Source of the DNA: CAZWUK01 sp964636685
GTDB lineage: Bacteria > Bacillota > Clostridia > Christensenellales > CAG-138
Length of the DNA: 12,003 nt
Assembly: GCA_964636685.1 (NCBI GenBank)
Contig: CAZWUK010000066.1
Location: 1 to 12,003, forward strand
Reading direction: 5' to 3'
Shown here piece after piece: positions 7,065 to 12,003 of this stretch (position 1 is its first letter; every line of letters begins with the position of its first letter). The position numbers and the translations under genes are program-made. The notes beneath the pieces were generated by a model, which worked only from the letters and a program-made list of their open reading frames with translations, did no database searches and was not told the DNA's origin.

Positions 7065-7901
7065 ATGAAGCATCGCGGCATCGTTATTTCGGTTTTACTG
7101 TGCGCATTGTGTACGGTTTTACCGGGTTGCGCAAACCGCGTTACCATCCCGACGATTATTCTTGAGCCGCTGGAGCAGGGAGAGGCGGCGTTGCTGGAGC
7201 TTGTGCTGGAGGAACCGACCCCCAGCCCCACGCCGGAGTCGATCCTCACCCCGACGCCTGAACCGACTCCGACCCCGACCCCGACCCCAACGCCGACCCC
7301 GACGCCCGTTCCACAGGAATCCGCCTCCGTAACCAAACGCACGCCCAGGCCTACGGCAAAGGCGACTGCTACCCCAAAGATTACCAATACCCCAAAGCTT
7401 ACCGCTACGCCGAACAACGATCTGGACGTCAGTATCCCACAGACGCCGTCGCCCACGCCAAGCCCCACCGATACGCCAGAGCCGCAGCAGACGGAAAAAC
7501 CGTCCACAAATGTGCCGTCCGGAAAACGGTTCTCGGATTACGATATACTGCTCGGTGCAAGAGTGGCTTATATGGAAGCGCGCGGCAACGGAGAGGACGC
7601 CTACCGGGCGGTGCTGTCGGTCATACTGAACCGCTGTGAATCTTCAAAGTTTGGCGGCGGTTTTACAACGGTGGAGACAGAAGTCTTTCGAAAAAGTCAG
7701 TTTTCTGTAGTAAAATACGATTCATTTGCGACGCTGACGCCGCCCGACTCGCTGATGGCATATGCCGAGGACGTTCTCAACGGCGGCAATCGCAACATCC
7801 CGGAGGGCGTGCTGTTTTTCCGATCGGACAGCAGCGGCACAAGCTGGGGCGACAAGACCTACTACGCAACAATTGGAGGCAACGCCTTCTTTTACGCATA
7901 A
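7065..7901 (+). CDS. Lipoprotein with Thr-Pro-rich linker and SleB-type cell-wall hydrolase domain
   Basis: A 278-residue protein in three parts. Residues 1-22 form a lipoprotein signal with a hydrophobic core and the lipobox LPGC (C22); proline at -2 is unusual, but the Gly-Cys pair is good. Residues about 50-152 are a low-complexity linker rich in Thr-Pro and Ser-Pro, densest at 62-81. Residues about 157-278 resemble the SleB/CwlJ hydrolase domain (Hydrolase_2): LLGARVAYMEARGNGEDAYRAVLSVILNR lies at 162-190 in overlapping parts, with E171 in MEARGNG as the probable catalytic glutamate, and the C-terminal GGNAFFYA is also typical. It probably cleaves peptidoglycan while anchored outside the membrane, the linker spanning the wall. 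It lacks the N-terminal peptidoglycan-binding domain of true SleB, so a cortex-lytic role in germination is not established. AGGAGG at 7053-7058 sets the start. RNase J follows after 13 bases. Confidence 0.85.
   Translation: MKHRGIVISVLLCALCTVLPGCANRVTIPTIILEPLEQGEAALLELVLEEPTPSPTPESILTPTPEPTPTPTPTPTPTPTPVPQESASVTKRTPRPTAKATATPKITNTPKLTATPNNDLDVSIPQTPSPTPSPTDTPEPQQTEKPSTNVPSGKRFSDYDILLGARVAYMEARGNGEDAYRAVLSVILNRCESSKFGGGFTTVETEVFRKSQFSVVKYDSFATLTPPDSLMAYAEDVLNGGNRNIPEGVLFFRSDSSGTSWGDKTYYATIGGNAFFYA
7248..7307 (+). repeat. Hexanucleotide-like tandem repeat encoding Thr-Pro dipeptides
   Basis: The strand reads as imperfect repeats of a 6-base unit close to CCGACC, each encoding Thr-Pro, at residues 62-81 of the lipoprotein. 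The middle is nearly perfect (about 7262-7286). Because the unit is six bases, gain or loss of units keeps the frame and only changes linker length. Confidence 0.8.
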
Positions 7902-7904
7902 AAA

Positions 7905-7910
7905 AAGGAG
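7905..7910 (+). promoter_or_regulatory. Ribosome binding site that sets the RNase J start
   Basis: AAGGAG lies 4 bases before ATG 7915. The same frame is open for another 51 codons upstream to 7762, but that stretch overlaps the end of the hydrolase gene and encodes no family sequence, so this site decides the start. Confidence 0.8.
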
Positions 7911-7914
7911 TATC

Positions 7915-9561
7915 ATGGCAAACAAACTAAAGATCATTCCCCTCGGAGGAGTGGGAGAAATCGGAAAGAACATGACCGTCATCGAGTACAACAACGATAT
8001 CATCGTTGTGGACTGCGGTCTGATCTTCCCGGATGAAGAGATGCCGGGCATTGACGTTGTCATTCCCGATATGACATATCTCAAGGAGAACGCCGACCGT
8101 CTGCGCGGCTTTCTCATTACCCACGGGCATGAGGATCACATCGGCGCGATCCCCTATGCGCTCAAGGAGTTTAACGTTCCGGTATACGGGACAAATTTTA
8201 CAATCGCGCTCATCGAGCATAAACTGGACGAGATGCGCATGAGCAACAAGACGCTGCACTGCGTCAAACCGGGCGATAAAATCGAGCTGGGCTGCTTCAA
8301 GATCGAGTTCATAAAAACAGGACATTCGATTGCCGGCGCGGTGGCGCTTGCCATCATGACGCCGATTGGCACCTTGATTCATACCGGAGATTTCAAGGTG
8401 GACTTTACACCCATCGACGGGGAGCCCATCGACATTAACCGCTTTGCCTATTACGGCTCGCGCGGCGTTCTGGCGCTGATGTCCGACAGCACGAATGTCG
8501 AGCGTCAGGGCTATACGCAGTCCGAGCATGAGATTGGCGCGACGTTTGAGCATTACTTCGATCTGGCGGAGGGGCGCGTGATCGTGGCCTCCTTTGCCTC
8601 CAACGTCTACCGCATTCAGCAGGTAGCGGACGTTGCCATCGCGCACGGACGCATCATCTGCTTCCAGGGACGCAGCATGGAGCAGATCGTACAGATCGCC
8701 ATGAAGCTTGGCTATCTCAAGATCCCCGCGGACTGTATCGTGCGCGTGGAACAGCTGAAAAAGTACCGCGAGGATCAGATTTGTGTTGTGACGACCGGCA
8801 GTCAGGGAGAACCCATGAGCGGATTGTTCCGCATGGCAAACTCCAATCACAAGCTGAACATCGGCAAGGGCGATACGGTTATCATTTCCGCATCGGCGAT
8901 TCCCGGAAATGAGAAGGACGTCTCACGCGTCATCAATCAGTTGTTTGATAAGGGCGCGATGGTCGTCTACGACCGCATGGCGGACGTTCACGTGTCGGGA
9001 CATGCCTGCAAGGAGGAGCTGCGCTTGATGATGCAGCTGACCAAGCCGAAGTTTTTTATTCCTGTCCATGGCGAATACCGGCACTTGATTATGCACGGCA
9101 AGCTTGCGATGGAGATGGGGATTGCCGAGGAAAACGTCTTTGTGACCGACTGCGGCGACATATTGGAAATAACCACAAAGCGCGGCCGCTTGAACGGCAC
9201 GGTGACTGCCGGTAGCGTAATGGTGGACGGCATCGGCGATATTGACGACATCGTGCTCAAGGATCGAAAGCTGCTGTCTCAGGACGGTCTGGTGGTTGCC
9301 GTCATCACGATCGACCGGCAGACCGGAAAATTGCTTGCCCCGCCGGAGATCGTATCCCGCGGTTTTGTCTACATGCGAGAATCAGAGGGCTTGATTGCGG
9401 ATACCGTAACGCATTTAACCGCGGAAGCGCAAAAATTCGAGAACGCGTCCAAGTCTGATTATGCCGCCATCAAGAACGGCATTCGTTCTTTCCTGAAGAC
9501 GTATTTGAAGAGCAAGACGAAGCGTACGCCGATGATAATGCCGATCATCGTTGAGATTTGA
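7915..9561 (+). CDS. rnj: Ribonuclease J
   Basis: A 548-residue metallo-beta-lactamase/beta-CASP ribonuclease, a 5'-to-3' exonuclease and endonuclease central to mRNA decay and rRNA maturation in Bacillota. The N-terminus KIIPLGGVGEIGKNMTVIEY (6-25) is typical of the family. Zinc ligands are visible: HGHEDH (70-75), H137 in KTGHSIAGA, D159 in HTGDFK, and H386 in PVHGEYRH (384-390). The beta-CASP part includes LMSDSTNVERQG (188-199), SFASNVYRIQQ (226-236), TTGSQGEPMSGL (293-304) and SASAIPGNEKDVSRVI (325-340). The C-terminal domain ends in TPMIMPIIVEI. Length matches a single-copy RNase J; whether it is J1 or J2 cannot be decided, though complete zinc ligands argue for an active enzyme. The start of the YlbF-family gene lies 10 bases after the stop. 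Confidence 0.97.
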   Translation: MANKLKIIPLGGVGEIGKNMTVIEYNNDIIVVDCGLIFPDEEMPGIDVVIPDMTYLKENADRLRGFLITHGHEDHIGAIPYALKEFNVPVYGTNFTIALIEHKLDEMRMSNKTLHCVKPGDKIELGCFKIEFIKTGHSIAGAVALAIMTPIGTLIHTGDFKVDFTPIDGEPIDINRFAYYGSRGVLALMSDSTNVERQGYTQSEHEIGATFEHYFDLAEGRVIVASFASNVYRIQQVADVAIAHGRIICFQGRSMEQIVQIAMKLGYLKIPADCIVRVEQLKKYREDQICVVTTGSQGEPMSGLFRMANSNHKLNIGKGDTVIISASAIPGNEKDVSRVINQLFDKGAMVVYDRMADVHVSGHACKEELRLMMQLTKPKFFIPVHGEYRHLIMHGKLAMEMGIAEENVFVTDCGDILEITTKRGRLNGTVTAGSVMVDGIGDIDDIVLKDRKLLSQDGLVVAVITIDRQTGKLLAPPEIVSRGFVYMRESEGLIADTVTHLTAEAQKFENASKSDYAAIKNGIRSFLKTYLKSKTKRTPMIMPIIVEI

Positions 9562-9565
9562 GGTG
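9560..9565 (+). promoter_or_regulatory. Ribosome binding site that sets the YlbF-family start
   Basis: GAGGTG overlaps the RNase J stop codon (9559-9561) and lies 6 bases before ATG 9572. This supports ATG 9572 over the in-frame TTG at 9551, which would overlap RNase J and has no such site. Confidence 0.75.
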
Positions 9566-9571
9566 ACAAAG

Positions 9572-9913
9572 ATGGTACTGGATACGGCGCATCTGCTGGC
9601 AAGGCAATTGCGGGATAGCGCGGAGTACGCGGCGTTTGAAAAAGCGCGTGACGCCGCGATGGAAAACGATACTACAAAATCGTTAATCAACGAATACCAT
9701 CGGCTGCAAATACAGGCGCAGGCCGCGTCGATGTCGGGGCAGAGCAACGAAGCGCTGCTGGATAAGCTGAAGAAGGTCGGCGAGGTGCTGCAATTTGATG
9801 CGGATGCGTCCAAGTTCTTATTTGCGGAATTCCGTCTTAACCAGCTTTTGGCCGACGTCTACAAAATTCTCGCGGATGCGATCGACATCGACCTTGGCGC
9901 GCTGGAGTCGTGA
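9572..9913 (+). CDS. YlbF/YmcA-family small helical protein
   Basis: A 113-residue, almost entirely helical protein with no membrane segment. The pattern of an N-terminal ARQLRDSAEYAAFEKARDAA (10-29), then NDTTKSLINEYHRLQIQAQA (32-51) and a C-terminal FLFAEFRLNQLLADVYKILA (82-101), fits the Com_YlbF (DUF964) family. In Bacillus, YlbF works with YmcA and YaaT in the Y-complex, which helps RNase Y mature operon mRNAs and influences competence, sporulation and biofilm formation. Here it sits 10 bases behind RNase J, which fits an RNA-decay role. It lacks the cysteine-rich tail of Bacillus YlbF, so it may equally be a YmcA-like or other paralogue; I leave the symbol blank. A promoter for mltG begins right after its stop codon. 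Confidence 0.82.
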   Translation: MVLDTAHLLARQLRDSAEYAAFEKARDAAMENDTTKSLINEYHRLQIQAQAASMSGQSNEALLDKLKKVGEVLQFDADASKFLFAEFRLNQLLADVYKILADAIDIDLGALES

Positions 9914-9914
9914 C

Positions 9915-9943
9915 TTGCGGCGATAAAGGGAAGTTGCTATACT
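9915..9943 (+). promoter_or_regulatory. Sigma-A-type promoter for mltG
   Basis: TTGCGG (9915-9920), a 17-base spacer and TATACT (9938-9943), with the extended -10 TG at 9935-9936. The start of transcription would fall around 9949-9951, at or next to the mltG ATG (9951). The -35 box begins one base after the stop of the upstream gene. The spacing and extended -10 make it a good candidate. Confidence 0.65.
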
Positions 9944-9950
9944 GAGGTTT

Positions 9951-11105
9951 ATGGAAGTAAGGCAGAAAAAAAAGTTAACGCCCGCGCAAAAGAAGCTGCG
10001 CCGCATCTGGCGGCTGGTTCGTCCTGTCGCGGTGCTTGCGTTGAGCGCTGTGATCGTGATATTTATTACGAAATTCACGGTCAACTATGTGCTGTCCAAT
10101 TATTTTGAGCCGGTGGACGTCAACGACGCGACGCCCATTGAGGTCGTGATCCCGTCTTCGGCGACCGCGAGCAGCATCGCACGCATATTGTATAATGCCT
10201 GTGGAGAAGATGAGGACGGGTTGATTCCCAGCACCGCAGTGTTCAAGGTGTATGTGGACTTTGTCGGCAAGGCAAACAATATGAAGGCCGGCACTTATAT
10301 TCTATCCAAAAACATGTCTCTGAAGCAAATTGTCAACATCATCTGCGAAGGGAACGAGGCAAGAAAGACCGTTACCTTTACGATTCCGGAGGGCTATACC
10401 GTTACGGACATCGCGCAGGTCTTGATGGATAAGGGACTGATCTCGGAGCAAAACGAATTTTTGTCCGCATGCACGAGCGGCAGCGCATATACAAACTTTG
10501 CGTTTATCGCGGACGTCGTGAATCAACAAAACAGTTCACGCGCTTACGCCTTGGAAGGGTATCTCTTTCCGGATACCTATGAGGTGTATGCCGATGCGTC
10601 CGCAGACACTGTTCTCATCAAAATGCTCAATCGTTTTAACGAGATCTTTACCGATGAATATGTGGCGCGGATGGAAGAATTGGGCATGACGATGGATCAG
10701 GTCGTGACGCTGGCGTCCCTGATCGAACGAGAGGCCAAAGCGGAAGGTGATTTCTCAAAAGTTTCCGCAGTATTTTATAACCGGCTCAAGCAGGGCATGC
10801 GGCTGCAATCGTGCGCGAGCCTTTCCTATGTGCTCAAGGTGAACAAATATACGTTTACGGAGTCGGAGCTGCAAACCAATTCGCCATACAATACATACTT
10901 GTATGCGGGTTTGCCTGTCGGGGCGGTCAGCAATCCCGGGAAAAAAGCAATCGAGGCCGCACTGTATCCAAATCAGGAATATCTGGGCGGCGGTTATCTT
11001 TACTTCTGCAACGGCAATCCTGCAATCAGCAGCGAGCTGGTTTTCTCCGTCACATACGAGGAGCACCAGGCGAACGTACAAAAATATCAGCAGTACTGGA
11101 ATTGA
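9951..11105 (+). CDS. mltG: Endolytic murein transglycosylase MltG (YceG-like)
   Basis: A 384-residue membrane-anchored lytic transglycosylase that cuts nascent glycan strands and is thought to end or release glycan polymerisation. A basic cytoplasmic N-terminus (RQKKKLTPAQKKLRR, 4-18) is followed by one membrane segment at about 25-47. Residues about 62-150 look like the LysM-like domain, ending in FTIPEGYTVTDIAQVL (143-158). The catalytic part contains LEGYLFPDTYEV (201-212), TLASLIEREAKAEGD (253-267) with the catalytic glutamate expected in the E259-R-E261 pair, VFYNRLKQGMRLQSCASLSYVL (274-295 in outline) and SPYNTYLYAGLPVGAVSNPG (311-330). Length is normal. GAGG (9944-9947) lies only 3 bases before the ATG, very close spacing, and the promoter is equally close. 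A terminator follows the gene. Confidence 0.95.
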   Translation: MEVRQKKKLTPAQKKLRRIWRLVRPVAVLALSAVIVIFITKFTVNYVLSNYFEPVDVNDATPIEVVIPSSATASSIARILYNACGEDEDGLIPSTAVFKVYVDFVGKANNMKAGTYILSKNMSLKQIVNIICEGNEARKTVTFTIPEGYTVTDIAQVLMDKGLISEQNEFLSACTSGSAYTNFAFIADVVNQQNSSRAYALEGYLFPDTYEVYADASADTVLIKMLNRFNEIFTDEYVARMEELGMTMDQVVTLASLIEREAKAEGDFSKVSAVFYNRLKQGMRLQSCASLSYVLKVNKYTFTESELQTNSPYNTYLYAGLPVGAVSNPGKKAIEAALYPNQEYLGGGYLYFCNGNPAISSELVFSVTYEEHQANVQKYQQYWN

Positions 11106-11132
11106 CAGGGGCACAGCGTATTGCCATTTTGG

Positions 11133-11162
11133 GCGCCGTACAAAAAAAGTACGGCGCTTTTT
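11133..11162 (+). terminator. Strong intrinsic terminator after mltG
   Basis: The stem GCGCCGTAC (11133-11141) and GTACGGCGC (11149-11157) form a perfect 9-base hairpin with a seven-A loop, followed by TTTTT (11158-11162). It separates mltG from the sigma-factor gene, which therefore needs its own promoter. Confidence 0.93.
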
Positions 11163-11195
11163 GCCGCATTGGGCAGACGGTGCAGTAATTTTGAC

Positions 11196-11225
11196 GAATA
11201 GGACAATGGCAGCATCGCATAGAGT
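11196..11225 (+). promoter_or_regulatory. Possible sigma-E-like (mother-cell) promoter for sigK
   Basis: GAATAGG (11196-11202) resembles the sigma-E -35 pattern KMATATT, and CATAGAGT (11218-11225) matches six of eight positions of the sigma-E -10 CATACAAT; the spacer is 15 bases. CATAGAGTA also fits the sigma-K -10 form CATAnnnTA, but no good sigma-K -35 is at the right distance. The start of transcription would be about 11230-11232, very near the ribosome binding site at 11231. In Bacillus sigK is transcribed by sigma-E and then by sigma-K, so the assignment is biologically sensible, but it rests on a short match. Confidence 0.4.
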
Positions 11226-11242
11226 ATCGCGGAGGAAGAAAT

Positions 11243-11938
11243 ATGCTGCTGTTTGAAATGCTTCAGGATCTGTTCTTGCTGTTTGGGTTTCTCGGGGAGA
11301 CAAAGTCATTTCCGGAACCATTGTCGCGTGAGGAGGAGAGAAGATATTGCGAGCGTCTGAAGCAGGGCGACTGTCAAGCGCGCGACGCTTTGATACTGCA
11401 TAACCTGCGGCTGGTGGCACACATCGCAAAAAAATATGTAAGGGCGGGTCGTGAACCGGACGATGTGATCTCCGTTGGCACGATTGGGCTGATAAAAGCA
11501 GTAACATCGTTTGACCCGGAAAAGGGAACCGCGCTGTCGTCCTATGCCAGCCGCTGTGTGGAGAACGAGATCCTTATGAGCCTGCGTGCTGAACGCAAAC
11601 AGGCGCCGGAGGTATCCCTCAACGAACCCATCGGTGTGGACGCCGACGGCAATAACGTTGCCCTTGCCGATATCTTGGGAACGGATCCATCAGGCCTCAG
11701 CGACGAGGTATGCGACAAGATCCATGCGGATCTTTTGTGCAGCCGGATGAAGCAGGTGCTGACAGAACGCGAGTACACGGTCTTACGGCTTCGGTACGGT
11801 TTGTTTGGCTGCTATCAGATGACACAGCGCGAGATTGCTTCGCTTCTTGGCATATCGCGCTCATATATTTCGCGTATTGAAAAGAAAGCGGTGCAGCGGC
11901 TGCAGGAGGAAATGGAGAAGTTGGATCCGCGCGAATGA
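11243..11938 (+). CDS. sigK: Sporulation sigma factor, sigma-K type (with hydrophobic pro-sequence)
   Basis: A 231-residue sigma-70-family factor. FPEPLSREEERRYCERL (23-39), HNLRLVAHIAKKYV (53-66), DDVISVGTIGLIKAVTSF (73-90), YASRCVENEILMSLRAE (101-117) and VSLNEPIGVDADGNN (124-138) agree best with sigma-K among sporulation factors; VAHIAKK and the EPIGVD-DGN segment separate it from sigma-E. Region 4 has LTEREYTVLRLRYGL (173-187) and the helix-turn-helix TQREIASLLGISRSYISRIE (194-213). The first about 18 residues are hydrophobic (MLLFEMLQDLFLLFGFLG) and look like the inhibitory pro-sequence that SpoIVFB removes. Sigma-K directs late mother-cell genes for spore coat and lysis. The gene is whole, with no skin-type insertion, and no spoIIGA is adjacent, again against sigma-E. 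GGAGGAAG (11231-11238) sets the start. It stands alone between a terminator and a new promoter. Confidence 0.9.
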   Translation: MLLFEMLQDLFLLFGFLGETKSFPEPLSREEERRYCERLKQGDCQARDALILHNLRLVAHIAKKYVRAGREPDDVISVGTIGLIKAVTSFDPEKGTALSSYASRCVENEILMSLRAERKQAPEVSLNEPIGVDADGNNVALADILGTDPSGLSDEVCDKIHADLLCSRMKQVLTEREYTVLRLRYGLFGCYQMTQREIASLLGISRSYISRIEKKAVQRLQEEMEKLDPRE

Positions 11939-11955
11939 TCGGCGTTGAATTTGGC

Positions 11956-11985
11956 TTGAAAAAGGGCATGAATCGGTGCTATAAT
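11956..11985 (+). promoter_or_regulatory. Near-consensus sigma-A promoter at the right edge
   Basis: TTGAAA (11956-11961), an 18-base spacer and a perfect TATAAT (11980-11985), preceded by the extended -10 TG at 11977-11978. It lies just after sigK and points out of the window. Transcription would begin at about 11991-11993, where an ATG occurs. Confidence 0.8.
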
Positions 11986-11992
11986 CATCAGC

Positions 11993-12003
11993 ATGAATAT
12001 GGC
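11993..12003 (+). CDS. Possible first codons of the next gene (runs off the window)
   Basis: ATG at 11993 (and a second in-frame ATG at 11999) lies 7 bases after the strong -10 box at 11980-11985. No ribosome binding site is visible upstream of either. Only three full codons are present, so the product is unknown and the true start may lie beyond the window edge, further along a leader RNA. Confidence 0.3.

Noticed and set aside
6830..7507. Minus-strand open frame of 225 codons with a long Gly-Val repeat
   Set aside because: It is the antisense of the Thr-Pro repeat and the end of hslU; it has no family signature, and the plus-strand frames are clearly coding.
7762..7914. Upstream extension of the RNase J frame by 51 codons
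   Set aside because: It overlaps the hydrolase gene in another frame, and the family N-terminus plus AAGGAG place the start at 7915.
11191..11219. TTGACG as the -35 box of a sigma-A promoter for sigK
   Set aside because: No acceptable -10 box lies 16-18 bases downstream; the sigma-E-like reading of the same region fits better.

Overview
This window is an ordinary-looking, gene-dense stretch of chromosome from an endospore-forming member of the Clostridia (Bacillota) with a fairly GC-rich genome. All genes lie on the plus strand and gaps are short. The evidence for this placement is the gene order dprA-topA-trmFO-hslV-hslU, the presence of RNase J and a YlbF-family protein, good GGAGG ribosome binding sites, a SleB-type cell-wall hydrolase, and an intact sporulation sigma factor resembling sigma-K. 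Genus and species cannot be read from the sequence. I saw no mobile element, CRISPR array, tRNA or rRNA.

Layout. Bases 1-5053 hold a DNA-handling block: the 3' end of a ComM/YifB-type AAA+ gene, dprA, topA and trmFO, packed with gaps of 2 and 19 bases and an 11-base topA/trmFO overlap. It ends at a hairpin terminator (5055-5076). Bases 5113-9913 hold a second unit: hslV and hslU (a two-component ATP-dependent protease), a lipoprotein with a Thr-Pro-rich linker and a SleB-type hydrolase domain, RNase J, and a small YlbF-family protein. Bases 9951-11105 hold mltG with its own sigma-A-type promoter, closed by a strong terminator (11133-11162). Bases 11243-11938 hold a sigK-like gene with a possible mother-cell (sigma-E-like) promoter. 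A near-consensus sigma-A promoter sits at the right edge and points into a gene that starts at about the last 11 bases.

How the genes fit together. ComM and DprA act on incoming single-stranded DNA in transformation. TopA relaxes negative supercoils, and TrmFO makes ribothymidine at position 54 of tRNA. HslVU degrades proteins. RNase J and YlbF-family proteins are both tied to mRNA turnover in Bacillota. MltG and the SleB-like lipoprotein act on peptidoglycan. Sigma-K drives late mother-cell transcription during sporulation.

I found no convincing undescribed system. The points most worth a second look are: promoter -10 boxes that end only 7-8 bases before an ATG at three places, which would give leaderless or nearly leaderless mRNAs; a sigma-E-like promoter before sigK; a very strong inverted repeat inside the 5' end of trmFO; and replacement of the Bacillus xerC and codY neighbours of hslVU.
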